A stretch of DNA of 64,000 nt, taken from contig CAWUHX010000086.1 of assembly GCA_963922205.1 (NCBI GenBank), positions 806,001 through 870,000 of the forward strand, written 5' to 3'. Position 1 is the stretch's first letter. Every line of letters starts with the position of its first letter. Under the pieces are notes generated by a model. It searched no databases. It was not told the origin of the DNA and saw only the letters and a list, made by a program, of their open reading frames with translations. A program made the position numbers and the translations under genes. Positions 35,231 through 47,363 of this stretch are shown here, piece by piece. The DNA comes from Romanomermis culicivorax (taxonomy: Eukaryota; Nematoda; Enoplea; Mermithida; Mermithidae).

Positions 35231-35443
35231 CTAAAAAATATCATAAAATTTCGATTAATTTCTGTGAGATTTAGTTTCGCATGGAAACATCACTCTTTCG
35301 AATCGCGGCGTGCAAATCTTCTAGCGAAGTTACCGCGACTCACGTTTTTTATCGACAGATCGATATTTTACTCTTCCCAGGGGAAGTGAAACCCGGAGTT
35401 TCTTTTTTAGAGACTTTAGTCTAATTGGCAGTGCAGAACTTAC

Positions 35444-35606
35444 CATCAGCAAAGAAAAATCTGTCGTCTTGACGGTACTGCTTTTTCTGATACGCCACGT
35501 ATCGGTCCTGATCATTAAAATATTTTTTAAATATTGGCGGCGGATTTATTAGCGACGTGGATATCGCCGATCCTTGCGACGTTGTCGCCTCCGATTCACT
35601 CGCCAT
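35444..35606 (-). CDS. ORF3 exon 1
   Basis: Starts at ATG 35606 and runs 54 codons plus one base to a consensus donor G|GTAAGT (35443-35438). A 213-bp intron ends at TTTTTTAG (35231-35232). Joining keeps the exonuclease frame. The peptide begins Ser/Thr-rich and ends aromatic and basic. It lies 489 bp downstream of the pol stop, so ORF3 probably uses a spliced subgenomic RNA or its own initiation. Confidence 0.5.
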
Positions 35607-36094
35607 CGTTTTTCTCTATCAACTTTGATTTTGAACAATTTCAAATTGATGCGACCATTCTCTATCATTTCAATATTGCAAAATGAAAATATAAGCCAAA
35701 CTATCTTGCTAAAAGATGAAGGTGTAAAGTGGAAAGTTGTTAAACCACGAATTTAAATTTTCATGCACATGGCGAAAAATGTAAAGTTCAGATTGGGTGG
35801 GTCCAGAGGAAGATTTTCCTACGGCGCGCGCTTTCTACTCATTTTCTTTTCTGCGCAACTACTTATGGAAGGTCAATTTATTTGAAATGGACGTGAATAA
35901 ATACAAAATCACATGATAATATCACACGCATTCCTTTCATTCATTCCACATAGAATCTGTATGAGCGCGTTTAGCGCGTTTTTAAATATTCGAAAATTTG
36001 TACTCATCGCTTTGCTCACAATCATTAAATAGTTAGAATTTATTTAACAAAATTAAAAATTAATGTTAGTTGAAATATATCAAAATTATTAGTT
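35607..36094 (-). other. Spacer between pol and ORF3
   Basis: AT-rich, non-coding. Contains the short hairpin GCGCGTTTAGCGCG at 35964-35977. A splice acceptor for a subgenomic ORF3 mRNA would be expected here, but I cannot single one out. Confidence 0.4.
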
Positions 36095-39000
36095 TTAATT
36101 TTTATAAAGTTTTGGAGGACCGTTGTCTTCCGTTTCTAAGATTGCCGATGCCGTACGAGGCATGTATGGCTTTACGCGAGAAAGTGAGACTTTCTGAGAT
36201 TGTCCGGGACAATCTAAACTGTCGATCGTTATGACGTTTTTCGAGATTTCAGAATTTTCGACCACTACGAAGGGTCCGATATAGTCTTTGTCGATTTTAG
36301 TTGCTTTTTTATTGTTAAGCAACAGTATGAGATCGTTTAGATCGTATTTCTGGTCTTTCGCTTTCTTATCGAAGTATCCTTTATGCGATTCGGACGCATT
36401 TTTTAAGTTTTCGGAAACTTCGTTATATAGCGTTAGTTGCGCTTGCGTGAAGATATACTGATAGGCATCGTAGTTTAGCGGTAGTGTTAGACTTTTCGCG
36501 CAGTCGAAATCTATAGCGATTCTGGGTTCATACCCTCGCAAAAGTCGAAATGGAGAAAAGTGAGTAGCTGTGTGAGGAACAGCGTTATAGGCGAATGTCG
36601 CAAAAGGTAAATACCGTTCCCAATTGTCAGGGTCTTCGGCGGTGAATTTTTTGAGTTGCAAAATCAGCGTTTGATTGAATCTTTCGACCATTCCATTACA
36701 TTGTGGGTGATACGCAGTGGTATTGATTTTCTGGACTTTTAGAAGTTTCGCGATGTCTTTCATCAAGTTTGAAGTGAATCCTGAACCCTGATCTGATAGT
36801 AGATGTTTGGGGCTGCCATGAACCAAAACTACATTGTTTACGAAACTTTCGACTATAGTGGTTGCTTTTTGATCCGGAATCAAATGAGCGCTTACCCATT
36901 TCGTGAAGTAGTCTTGGAATACGATGACGTATGATCTTTTTTCACCCAAAGGGGATATGTTTACTATGTCGGTCGCGACAATTTCAAATGGATATTTCGG
37001 TTGAATCGGCATCAAAGGAGGTGGTTTCGGCAACTGAGAAGTTGTTTGCTGACATGTTTTGCACGTTTTGATCCACTTTATTATCGATTCTTCCATCTTC
37101 GGCCACCAGAAATGCTGTCGTATCATCGCTGTAGTGCGTCTATGACCTTGATGGCTTAAAATCTTTGCGCCGTGAAATTGATACAAAACACTTTCTATCA
37201 AAGTAGTCGGAACTACTATCGCAGAAACTGTGTTAGCTTGTTTTGACGTTCGGTACACTATTTCGTTTTCGGTATGAAAAGCAGATGAAATCGTAGAGAT
37301 TTGTTTCTGTTCAAGGACTTTTATCAACTTGGCGATGTACGGATCTTTTCTTTGAGCTTCTCTGATTTCTTCCGGCGATTCTATAGTTACTAGCCGTTTC
37401 TCGGGCTGTTGGAAATCTTCTTCGAACTTCGGCACTTTATTTCTTTCTTCTTTTTGTGTCATTGACCTTGTTATGACCGCTGCGACAGTCTTTTTCTCTT
37501 CGCGAAACGTCGGTCTGAATATTTCATTCGTTACTTCTTCGTTAGTCTTTGACTTCACTTTAGCGCGAGGCTCATTTCGTGATAGAAAATCAGCGTAAGC
37601 ATTTTCTTTGCCCTTTACATATTCAACTCGATAGTCATAGTCTTGTAGCTTTATTGCAAAGTTTTGAAGTCGCGAATTTCGATGTTTTTCTTCTTTAATC
37701 CATTGCAAAGGCTTATGGTCAGTTCTGACCCTTACTTTTTGACCATAGACATAGTGTCTGTACCATCGGAAAGCTTCTACGATTGCTAGACATTCGCACT
37801 CAGTCGTACTGTAGCGGGTTTCTACGTCAGAAAGAACTCTACTATTATACGCGATGACCCATTGATCAGTTTCATTTTCTTGATACAAAATCGCGCCGAT
37901 AGCAGTCATACTAACATCAGTTTGAATGATGAATTTCGATTTTTCGTCATTATATACAGGATATTGCAAGAAAGGAGTAAAGGTTAGAGATGTTTTAATC
38001 TCGTTAAAAGCTGTACAATGTTCTTCGCTTATCTCATATTTCACGTTTTTTCGTAGAAGTTGATAAAGCGGTCGCGAAAGAGTGGCAAGATTTGGTATGA
38101 ATCGTCTACACCATTGGACAAGGCCCAAAAAACTTTGAAGATCTTTGACCGTTTTTGGCATTTCATGGTTTACGATCGCGGAGACCTTTTCGGGATCAGG
38201 CGAGATTCCATTTTCGCTTAGCAGATGACCAAGAAATTTGACTTGTTTCGGCACGAAATCGCATTTATCTGGTCTTAGCGTTAGATTCGCGTCACGGAGA
38301 GCATCAAAGATCAGTTGGATATGTGCTAGATGATCATTATACGTTTGCGAAAAGACTATGATATCGTCGATATAGACCAGACAGATTTTCCAGATATATG
38401 GATGCAGGATCCATTCCATTAGTCTTTGAAATTCAGCGGGAGCATTTTTCAAAGCAAAAGGTAGAACTTTGAAACGAAATAAGCCTTCTTGACTGACGAA
38501 AGTAGTTTTATCGCGTGAAGCGATATCTAAAGGGATTTGCCAGTACCCTGCTTTCAAGTCTAGAGTTGAGAAAAATCTTGCATTGCCTAAAGCATCTAAA
38601 TAGTCATCGATTCTCGGGATCGGAAATTTATCGCTAGGAGTAACTCCATTTATACCTCTATAATCGACAACGGGTCGCCAACTTCCATCTTTTTTGGTTA
38701 CCAGAAACATAGGCGCAGCCCACGGTGATTGCGAAGGTTCGATGAGGCCTTTTTCTAGCATTTCTTGGATTTTCTGACGAACCATTGGTCTTTGTTCAAT
38801 CGGCGCTCGATAGTAGTGTTTTGCGACTGGTTTTGCATCACCGATGTCTATAGAGACCGTTAACTCGTGAGTGAGAGTAGGCTGATCTCCAGGGAGACTG
38901 AAAACATCGCGATATTGCTTGAAGACTTCGATAGCAATTTTTCTATCTTCATCGTCGATATTCGACTTTTCGGTCATTTTTTCGAGAGCGAGTTGAAGTT

Positions 39001-42000
39001 TTTCTTCTTCCGACATAGTTGGCTGATCTTTAACCAATGTTACTGGTTCATAGTCTTCTTCATGATCGCTTAGCGACGCGACGGTCATTTTCGATTCTTC
39101 GAGTTTGAATTTAACCTCAGCGATGAGCTGGTTGGGTTGCAGATGGATACCGTTCGCACTATTATTGACGAATAATAGTGGACATTTGCCTTCAGTTATG
39201 TTGATTATCGCAAGTTCGATCGGATATTCCCAGTTTTCTTTTCCGAAGTTCACTGGTTGAACTATAACGCTTTTGAAGCTTTCGTTTGTGAAAGGGAAGA
39301 CTTTCCCATTAACCCACGTTTGACAATTCGGTTCTACGTAGCATGACGAGATATTTAGAATCGGTAGCGATCTGTCGATTTTTACGATTTGCGCTTGACT
39401 TTGTCCCGTAGAAGTATTTGAAAATACTTCATCGTAGGGCGCTTTTTCGATCGGTTTCAAAACTAGATTTAGTTCTTGTTGAACGTCTCCGATTCTGATG
39501 AAATTTTCACCAAAGTTTATTACGGCTCGAACGCTTGGATGCACTAGGAAATCGGTTCCTAGGAGGCATTGCTCTCCTGTAGTAGGCAGTATCCAGCATC
39601 GTACTAGATGCGTTCCGAAAGATGAACTGATTTTGAAGATTATCGGACCTCGGGCATCGACGATAGCACCGTCGGCTACTTTTATCTGCGCGGATGTTTC
39701 TAACGTATCATAGTCAATCCCCAAAGAGGGTTGAGCTAGACATGAGGAAATGACTGAACACTGAGCACCAGTATCGATTAACGCTTTCGTTTTGATTTTT
39801 CCGATTTCGGCATCGATATGAAAAGCACGAGTAGGAGCGTATAAGCTCAGAAGTTTGATGTCTTTTTGTGAACATTCTTCGATTCGACACACGCTAGATC
39901 TCGCGATCCACGGTTCAGTAGGTTTTTCGATTGTGAAATCTGTGATTCCGGGAGCGACGAAGAAGTTTGTAGCTTTAGAAGCTTCTGTCGGTTCAAGCAT
40001 ATTAGCTGTACTAGTTGTCGGCTTCATCGGAACGAAAGGTTTAGGTGAGTTGGACACCGTTTTGGTTTCTGATGGCAAAACTTGTTGTGAAGATTTCGGA
40101 GAAGTTAGCTGAGTCTGTATAGACTGTGAGTTGTTCATCGGATAGTAGTAGTGCTTTTCGATTATCTTTTCTTGTCCGGATTCGGAATCGCAGAGAGAAA
40201 TGTTTGCAACATCTCTCTGATAGTTTCGATTATCGCGATTGAAAAATCGGTTATTTCGGTCAAAATTTTGATTCTGATTGAGCGTGTAGTTACGCGTATT
40301 TTGTTGATAACGAGGACGCCAATTATGGTTATTTTGCCATTGATGATTTGGTTGCTGTTGCCGAGGCTGAGAAGCCTGTGGTTTCAATTGATAGCATTCG
40401 GAGCTGTCGTGTTTACACTGACCAGGATAGGTGCAATACTTCACGGGTCGTTCAGGTGACTGATTTCGTTGGAAGTTTCGATTCTGAGAGAATCCCGTAT
40501 AGGAATGTTTTTCTCTATTCCGGAAATTCGGACTCGTCCCGCGATCGAATCGCGATCTTCGATTTTCGAAATTATTAGCGTTTTGCGTATTTTCTCGGAT
40601 TCCGAACTTTTCTAGGACTCGTTTCACGCTTTCCTCGAACTCTTTAGTCTTCATTAGAGTCGAATTTTCTTGAAATTGGACGGTATTTCGCTGTCTAGAG
40701 TCATCTCTATTTCGGGATTGAGAGTTATCTTGGAAACGAGGTTTCGAATCATCTCTGAAACGCGACTGAACTGGTTGCTGTTCCGACGGATTTTCGAGTG
40801 TATTAACCAGTATAGGTTGTTCTACTCTGACAGTTGACTGTTTATTCGCTCTTTGGATTTTCTGAACTTTCGCAACGGCTATAGCTAAGTCAGTGATCGT
40901 TTCTAGAGTACTCGCGTCAATCGAGACTCTGTAAATTTCAGGCATTTTCCAAAGAAAAGTTGTGATAACTTTTCTATGGCGATACTGAGCGCTTCTGTCA
41001 TAGTACAGTAAATGTACGTAGGTGCTGATTCGATTTAAGAAAGCTGACGGATCTTCGGTTTCAAAAGGAGCGATAAACTGGAGCTCGCATTGGAGCGTAT
41101 CTTGGTCACAATTCGGTGCATTCATACACATCAAAATCTGTTTCGCTTCATCGTAGGATCGGACATCTCTTATGGTGTTTAGAGCACCATCGCAAGTCAA
41201 GCGACGCAACGTGTGAAGTTTTACATACTCAGACGCATCAAGGCCGAACTCGTTTTCAAGTGCAATGAAGAATTTCAAAACTTGTTGATTTCGAGTCGAA
41301 TTATCTAGTTTTTGCGGCGCTATCTTTTTACAGATAGTCTTAATTCTCGTTTCGTCATCGGCGAAAGATCTATGCACCTGAGAAGGTGGGATAGATGGAA
41401 AGTTTATCTGAGAGTTTAGCGCGTTTAGCGCGTTAGAGCGGTCAAACGTTTGAGTCGGGGTGATTAGATCATCGTCGTTGTCGATTATACCACGAAAACT
41501 AAGTTGACTTTTTTGATCGCTAGTGACGTTTTTTGGTTTATTCGATTTCAGAGACTGAGCGTAAGAGCTCGTAGGTCTCGCGATATTTTCGATTTCAGGA
41601 ACATTCGGTTTCGTTAGCTCTTCTTTCTGAGCTCTCATCGCTTCGATTTCAGTTTTAAACTCATCAAGAAGTTTTCGTTGTTGAGTCGCGATAGTCACAA
41701 TTTCACTCAACGCGTTAGTAGCGTCGCCACGAAAATTTATCATTTCGGCATCACATTTTTGCATTACGTCGATATACGCGTCATTATCGAAGATTTTTCG
41801 AGTTTCGGTCTCTTTCGGTTTCGGTTTTAGAAAGTTGAATTTTCGATTTTCGACGATTTTCGGAGATAGAGATCGCGAAGTTTTTCGCATTTTTAGCGGA
41901 GCGGACGTTTCTGGTAGATCCAAATTATGCTTATCTGCTTCGTAGAGAAGCGGTAGATTCGCGTTTTCGCAGTCGAAATTTTCGATTTCTGGAGTAGCGG

Positions 42001-42145
42001 GATTCGCTAGTTTCTTATAGAAACCTTTCTCGTAACCGAGCGCAGTAGAGCGACGCGTGCGGTTTTTCTTCCATTTTTTGGATTTTCGATTTTTCGCAAA
42101 TTTTGGCGTTTCCTCAACCTTTAGACGAGCTGGTACGGTCACCAA
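36095..42145 (-). CDS. Element 1 Gag-Pol polyprotein
   Basis: A single frame of 2,016 codons. Gag: basic N-terminus, capsid-like helical region about residues 270-460, then an Arg/Asn/Gln-rich nucleocapsid with an unusual CX5CXHX4C knuckle near residue 600. Protease: IDTGAQ near residue 792 and LLGTDFL further on. Reverse transcriptase: YIDDI near 1258. RNase H: TDVS near 1408 and later TDHKPL. Integrase: HHCC zinc site near 1667, catalytic D (about 1726), D in SDQGSGF and E in VERFNQ (about 1820); GPF motif near 1958. No stop separates gag from pol. The frame opens at the primer-binding site; the first ATG is codon 86 (41890), so the true start is uncertain or spliced. All catalytic motifs are intact. 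Confidence 0.9.
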   Translation of the reverse strand: MVTVPARLKVEETPKFAKNRKSKKWKKNRTRRSTALGYEKGFYKKLANPATPEIENFDCENANLPLLYEADKHNLDLPETSAPLKMRKTSRSLSPKIVENRKFNFLKPKPKETETRKIFDNDAYIDVMQKCDAEMINFRGDATNALSEIVTIATQQRKLLDEFKTEIEAMRAQKEELTKPNVPEIENIARPTSSYAQSLKSNKPKNVTSDQKSQLSFRGIIDNDDDLITPTQTFDRSNALNALNSQINFPSIPPSQVHRSFADDETRIKTICKKIAPQKLDNSTRNQQVLKFFIALENEFGLDASEYVKLHTLRRLTCDGALNTIRDVRSYDEAKQILMCMNAPNCDQDTLQCELQFIAPFETEDPSAFLNRISTYVHLLYYDRSAQYRHRKVITTFLWKMPEIYRVSIDASTLETITDLAIAVAKVQKIQRANKQSTVRVEQPILVNTLENPSEQQPVQSRFRDDSKPRFQDNSQSRNRDDSRQRNTVQFQENSTLMKTKEFEESVKRVLEKFGIRENTQNANNFENRRSRFDRGTSPNFRNREKHSYTGFSQNRNFQRNQSPERPVKYCTYPGQCKHDSSECYQLKPQASQPRQQQPNHQWQNNHNWRPRYQQNTRNYTLNQNQNFDRNNRFFNRDNRNYQRDVANISLCDSESGQEKIIEKHYYYPMNNSQSIQTQLTSPKSSQQVLPSETKTVSNSPKPFVPMKPTTSTANMLEPTEASKATNFFVAPGITDFTIEKPTEPWIARSSVCRIEECSQKDIKLLSLYAPTRAFHIDAEIGKIKTKALIDTGAQCSVISSCLAQPSLGIDYDTLETSAQIKVADGAIVDARGPIIFKISSSFGTHLVRCWILPTTGEQCLLGTDFLVHPSVRAVINFGENFIRIGDVQQELNLVLKPIEKAPYDEVFSNTSTGQSQAQIVKIDRSLPILNISSCYVEPNCQTWVNGKVFPFTNESFKSVIVQPVNFGKENWEYPIELAIINITEGKCPLLFVNNSANGIHLQPNQLIAEVKFKLEESKMTVASLSDHEEDYEPVTLVKDQPTMSEEEKLQLALEKMTEKSNIDDEDRKIAIEVFKQYRDVFSLPGDQPTLTHELTVSIDIGDAKPVAKHYYRAPIEQRPMVRQKIQEMLEKGLIEPSQSPWAAPMFLVTKKDGSWRPVVDYRGINGVTPSDKFPIPRIDDYLDALGNARFFSTLDLKAGYWQIPLDIASRDKTTFVSQEGLFRFKVLPFALKNAPAEFQRLMEWILHPYIWKICLVYIDDIIVFSQTYNDHLAHIQLIFDALRDANLTLRPDKCDFVPKQVKFLGHLLSENGISPDPEKVSAIVNHEMPKTVKDLQSFLGLVQWCRRFIPNLATLSRPLYQLLRKNVKYEISEEHCTAFNEIKTSLTFTPFLQYPVYNDEKSKFIIQTDVSMTAIGAILYQENETDQWVIAYNSRVLSDVETRYSTTECECLAIVEAFRWYRHYVYGQKVRVRTDHKPLQWIKEEKHRNSRLQNFAIKLQDYDYRVEYVKGKENAYADFLSRNEPRAKVKSKTNEEVTNEIFRPTFREEKKTVAAVITRSMTQKEERNKVPKFEEDFQQPEKRLVTIESPEEIREAQRKDPYIAKLIKVLEQKQISTISSAFHTENEIVYRTSKQANTVSAIVVPTTLIESVLYQFHGAKILSHQGHRRTTAMIRQHFWWPKMEESIIKWIKTCKTCQQTTSQLPKPPPLMPIQPKYPFEIVATDIVNISPLGEKRSYVIVFQDYFTKWVSAHLIPDQKATTIVESFVNNVVLVHGSPKHLLSDQGSGFTSNLMKDIAKLLKVQKINTTAYHPQCNGMVERFNQTLILQLKKFTAEDPDNWERYLPFATFAYNAVPHTATHFSPFRLLRGYEPRIAIDFDCAKSLTLPLNYDAYQYIFTQAQLTLYNEVSENLKNASESHKGYFDKKAKDQKYDLNDLILLLNNKKATKIDKDYIGPFVVVENSEISKNVITIDSLDCPGQSQKVSLSRVKPYMPRTASAILETEDNGPPKLYKN
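42126..42144 (-). promoter_or_regulatory. Primer-binding site of element 1
   Basis: On the minus strand TGGTGACCGTACCAG follows directly on the LTR end CATAATT. TGG is the complement of a tRNA CCA end. I cannot name the tRNA. The site lies within the open gag frame. Confidence 0.55.
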
Positions 42146-42159
42146 ATTATGTCGTGCAT

Positions 42160-42259
42160 NNNNNNNNNNNNNNNNNNNNNNNNNNNNNNNNNNNNNNNNN
42201 NNNNNNNNNNNNNNNNNNNNNNNNNNNNNNNNNNNNNNNNNNNNNNNNNNNNNNNNNNN
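42160..42259. other. Assembly gap (100 N)
   Basis: Exactly 100 unknown bases, the conventional length for a gap of unknown size. It sits where the 5' LTR of element 1 should be; the LTR repeat probably broke the assembly. Confidence 0.95.
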
Positions 42260-43029
42260 GCAGTATCATCACTTACCTCGCGTCTTCTATACAGTAACAA
42301 ATAACAATTGAACAGTGGCTTCAACAATATGCAGCAGAGCAGACTGAAAAACAATTCTGAACTGGAAATACTGCTGTACAATGAATTTTTGACAGCCAGC
42401 TATTTGACGTTCGTTTTACAAAAACAAATGCGTGTCACGGGACATTTTCATAAAAGCTTGAAACGAACAAGATCATTTTTTCTTAGGCTTAGCAAGATCA
42501 AGAAAATCTGATATGTGCGGAAGTCGTTCGAAAACTTTTTACCTTCAATTAATGGGGTGTGCGTGACGACAGGGATGAAAGAGCATTTACTGTACGATTT
42601 TGATACGCCGGAAAGAAAAGTAGATGATTTTCCAGATATATTGATCGTCTTTTCTGAAAGACAATTTTTGGCTAAATAATTATTGAGTTTATTCAAAGTC
42701 GTGGATTTTTTTAATAGGGTTGTAAAAACTACAAATATAATTTTTTGTTCGGAGCAGCTGACCGCATGAAAATCAAGGAATTTCTAGAATGTGAAGATAC
42801 TACATTGATAGAGCTCATTTTTTTAACATTTCTCGAAAGTTCGTAATATTTTTGAAAAAACATATCGAGCATAATCTGCTATATATTTCCAAAAAATTTT
42901 AGGCATGAAACTTCATTTTTTTGCGTAGTATGTTTCTGAGTCGTCATATCGTGAATTTAATTCCCAAAATTCCATTGACTTTTGGCGAACGATAGAACTC
43001 ACAAGAAAGCTTTTTTCCACTTCAATCTT
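42260..43029. other. No gene seen
   Basis: AT-rich sequence after the gap. It does not resemble the 3' LTR of element 1, so the 5' LTR and its flank lie inside the gap. Confidence 0.4.
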
Positions 43030-43689
43030 GAATCAGGCGAGTTATGTTAACATTTACGATCAAAAGTAAGAAGGAAAAAAATAATGTGAAAAAGAACAAA
43101 AAACATAGAATCGAGAGAATAGAAACAGATAGAGATAAAAGAAGTAAATGCAAAGAACTAAAATGAAAAGTAGATAAGAATGAGAAAAAATCACACAGGA
43201 TAAAATTAAATAGGAAATAGAGATTGGCGAATTGTATAACAATTACATGGGAGACAATGCTTATTAAAATTGAGAACTTGTAGTGTATTTTTTCATGAGC
43301 AAAAAAGAGAAGAGTAGATGACAAGTACAAAGAAAATGAAAGGAAGCAGAGGCGAAAGATAAAAATGCAAAAACATACATGAACGAAAACATAATTGCAA
43401 CAGACAAATAAAAAAGAAATATATACAAAGAAAAATATAAGGTAAAGAAGGAAATTGTGAAGAAAATGTTATTGCATTCTCTATTCCTCGTTTGGTATCG
43501 CCCAATTGAGAATTCGCTCAATCGGGAATCACTTATGTGGGAATCGCTTAATTGAGAATTCGCTCACTTGGGAATTCACTCAATCGGGAATGGCTCACAT
43601 GGTAATCGGTCAATTGAGAATTCGCTCATCTGGGAATTCGCTCAATCGGAAACCGCTCATATGGGAATCGCTCACTTGGGAATAAACCG
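43030..43689. mobile_element. Foldback element FB4, right half
   Basis: An A-rich arm (about 43050-43480) followed by a minisatellite of GGGAATCGCTCA-type units (43490-43684) ending GGAATAAACCG, identical in layout to the right end of FB3. The left arm and array are absent. Confidence 0.65.
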
Positions 43690-45912
43690 TACTAATGCAT
43701 GCGACACTTTCTGACGTTGAATATCGTACAATGGTCAGAATTCTTATGCAAAATTTACTGTAGATATGATTCGTTGGGAGCGTTGTTCAGTGCTAGGACT
43801 ACCCAATGCGCTCGGAATCATGTCATATTTTGGAATCTTCTTCAGATTGATGCTTTAAACCTGATAAATAACTCAGATCTGAAAATGTCCGCCAGACTTC
43901 ATTCGTATGATGAATATAGACACGAACCCTTCCTCCTAATCCAAAGTCTACAAATCTGAACACATGATTTTGTAGGACGAAGCAAAAAAGCAAGGCTGGA
44001 AAATAATCCTGGTTTATAGATCTGTTCGTGCAAATGATACGATGTTGATAAGAGAGTAAATTGATGCACCAACCAACTGTAACTATGTAATTTTGGACAA
44101 ATTTTAGGTTGACTGGCAAAACGATGCTAATTGATGGGGCTAATTTTAGCAACAGTGAGGCAATGCGACGCCACCAAACACGTTCAAGATTTGTTGGACT
44201 ACGGAAATATCAATCATCGGAGGTCGATAAAAAGCTCAATAATAGGGGCTAGTGATAATTTTTTCGGACAATGCAAAGTGTTTGAAATTTCCGTCATGTT
44301 TCCAGTATTTGAAAAACCCTGTAGAACTTTCTTACGAAGGAAATTTTTGAGACTCGGAGACTGATATTGAGAATTGAGGCAGTGAAGTGCAATTCTGCAA
44401 CCTGTATGATAGAAAAGGAAGTTATAATGCTACATAACGCGAAAACATAATTATCTTTTAGAATACATTGCTAATTTCATAATTAATAATGAACCTAATC
44501 AGCTCTCGGCAATATAAGATACTCTGTTTTTTAATGAGAAAAATTTCAATTCAGAGAGCATACTGACGAACAAAATACTACAGTAACGAGCAAGCTTCCC
44601 GCTGTGACTTCTACGTTTGTGTCCACAACAGAATTTTTTAACGTTATGAAAATTAACAGAGTGCTCTCTGATCGTCAAGAATTGAAACAAGTGTAGACGA
44701 AAAAGCAGTGGTCAACTTATGCAATGATTCGTGGAAAAAATCAAAAACATCTGTTGTAAATGCTTATCATACAATGTGAGTTAAAAGGTAACAAAAATAC
44801 GTACTGTTCTCGTTTGCTTACTGTAAAATTTTTCGCACAAAGATTGTTGGATTAGTTGAGAGGGCATGCAAATGTGCAAAATAGTGTGACGCCTGATTCA
44901 CCGCAAACTTACAAAAATATAAAAACAGGTTTACTTTGTTTTCTGACTTCATTTTATAGCAGCATTCTAAAAACTGACTATAGTAAGTTCCTATACCATT
45001 ATATCCTTTGTGGATGGCCAAGTAACTAGCATAGTCCTCGTATAATTGATAGATAATAACAACCTTGCACAAAAACAAGCAAAAAGTAATCTACAGAGAC
45101 AAAAAACAATTTCCTCTTTAGCGTAATTTTCCATGAAATTGATAATCAACATGGACTAAAACATAAATCAATAATTTGCTCAAAATACTGGTTGCTTTTT
45201 AGCGGCACTGTGACTCATCGAGAAAAATTGATATTTATCGAATTTTTGGCAATAACGCACGGTTTTTTGACCAATAAAAAATAGTTTCAAATTCGAGTTT
45301 CATGACGATCAAATCTCTCTTGATGCTCAAGTATTTCACTTCACGTGTGTAGGAAGCTCCTATAGTGCATATATTTTGAAATTGCAAATATACCGACAAG
45401 AAAAAATATGTTTCATTTGCCGCACAATTTTGCGCAATGAAGAATTTTGTAATGTTGAATACGAAATGCGAGAAGGGTCACATGCAAAAAATCGTTACAA
45501 CTTGAAAGAATTTTTTACCACTTGAAAAATGTTTTGAAAATTGAATTGAAATTGACACTTGAAAATTTCATTGATTACAGTGAAGAAGTTACTTTCTTAC
45601 GACTTGACCTTAGTTTCAACGCTTCGCTGTTTTTAACAGGTTGCTAACTAACTTGTATATATTTTTACAGTCACCGAATCATATGCCAAAAATGTCTAAA
45701 TAAACACGAAACTTCGTGTAGTAATTTATATAGGGTGTGTTTACTGACCATTTCAAATTTAATGGAGCTCTCATGGTTTGGGTAATGGTTATTGAATAAT
45801 TTCAATTTATCGTCTGTTTCTTCTTGAAATATTTCTAAACGAGCAAGTGCTGCTTCATATTTCTACGATTTCTGGCTTGACCATGAGTCACATAGGACTT
45901 GTATTTTGTAAA
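43690..45912. other. Dispersed repeats, no supported gene
   Basis: Includes an R1-like copy near 44820-45000. Open frames here are short and have the composition of intergenic DNA. CTTA at 45913-45916 is the left target duplication of element 2. Confidence 0.4.
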
Positions 45913-45916
45913 CTTA

Positions 45917-47363
45917 TGTCACATTTTACGCCATGTCACGTGTATGACAGGTTTATCTTGGGAGAGCTGGAGAGGTTTGGGTATCTCATCAGGTAATACC
46001 GTGTTTTAGACGTCACATTGATGGTGAACCATATCAGATTGATCCTATTACAGTGAGTAATAGGCTGTGACTCCTGATGGATACTGGCATTTTCCCCAGG
46101 CTTCCCAAGTTGGCGTTGGGGGGCCTAACCTGGCAAATGGTGGCTATAGAGAGGTCTATAGTTGGTTCTCTTGTGTTGTCCTTGGGGTCTTGCTGTAGGG
46201 TAACGGACAACGCTGCCAGGCTAGGTGCGACAATCCCCGAGTCCTACTCAGTGAGAGTGGGGACAGGGTCACCCGTAAAATGACCTAAATTATGGGACCC
46301 GATTATGAACCAGGCAGCCCCTTTTAGCCCAAACCTGAGAGGTGGAGGCCCTACTTATCTGTGGAAACCTTGGGAAACCGACTTAGGAAGGATTTCCCAA
46401 CAAATAACCCACAAATAACAATAATCCCCTGAGAAGACTCACCTAGTCCTGTTTCTCAAGCGATTACGACGCAGCGGGCAGCAAGTCCCTGGATGCTTTC
46501 GGTCTTCTGGCACTGGGAGCAGGGGATGCGATCCTCAAACGTCCTAGGCCGCGAGCGGCGGCGAGCAGGAGGGAGCGGGAGCGAGCGGGAGGCGAAACTC
46601 CAACGTTTAATTCACGAACCGGGGCGGTCGGACACCTGGCACTGATAGGCAGCGGGGTACTGTAGGCGGTGAGCGGCGGACGCAGTAAGAAATGCAAGGG
46701 TATGCAAATTTATTTAAAATAATAGGCGGCGGACGCAATCGAGTATATAAAAATATGCAAATTGAGAAGGGCGGCGGACGCGAAGTGACAACCGGATGAA
46801 AGCTTGGTGAACCCAAGAATGAGCGAAAAACTAAAGAAACATGTCCTTTTAAGGACATGTTTGGCTACAGCTGCAGCTTGGGCGGAGTTTCTCGGCGCTC
46901 AAGCTAACTTCTGCAGCTAGACGCGATGCAGAAGATGCCTATGAGCACATAGACATTTTTTCATTCACATGCGTTTAGCACTGAGGCCGGCTGCAGTGCC
47001 TATGCTAAGCATACGAACGTCTTTAGCTAAAACTTCTTAGCTAGTCGTTTTGCGTAACAAAAACGACGCTAATTTTTGATGATAAGAGGTGCGTGAGCGC
47101 ACCAAAAATAGCCATGTGCTCGTGGAGCACGACTGGCGGAAGTTTTTAGCTAAAGGGCCTACTGTAGCCCGCGTTTGTAAAGAAATAAAAATACAACAAA
47201 ACGAAACATAGAAATGCATAAAAATATAAAAACGAACACAAAATGCATGTGTAAAAATGAAATAAACAAAAGCATGATCGAGTAATGAACGAAACATGAA
47301 AAATAACAAAATGTCGGCATGATCAGAATCACGTGACGTTGGAGAATTGAGCGGCACGTGACA
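45917..47363 (-). repeat. 3' LTR of element 2
   Basis: 1,447 bp. On either strand it begins TGTCAC and ends GTGACA. Contains an AATAAA on the minus strand at 46709-46714, a stem-loop at 46837-46862 (AAACATGTCCTT and its inverse) and short GC hairpins near 47088-47130. Short open frames inside it recur in the other LTR and are not genes. Confidence 0.95.

Larger units (their letters stand above)
30483..42259 (-). mobile_element. Element 1: Ty3/gypsy LTR element with exonuclease ORF3
   Basis: Transcribed right to left: 5' LTR (hidden by the gap; only its last 15 bases at 42145-42159 are visible), primer-binding site, gag-pol frame (42145-36095), spliced ORF3 (35606-31419), polypurine tract and 3' LTR (31072-30483). 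RT, RNase H and integrase order with a C-terminal GPY/F-like region places it in Ty3/gypsy. LTR ends of AGT...ATT type resemble those of insect errantiviruses such as 297. Gag-pol is intact, so the insertion may be fairly young, while ORF3 carries three in-frame stops. Confidence 0.85.

Noticed and set aside
46077-47357. Short ORFs identical at 46077-46283 and 60814-61020, and at 47037-47357 and 61784-62104
   Set aside because: They are duplicates because they lie in the two LTRs of element 2; no coding signature.
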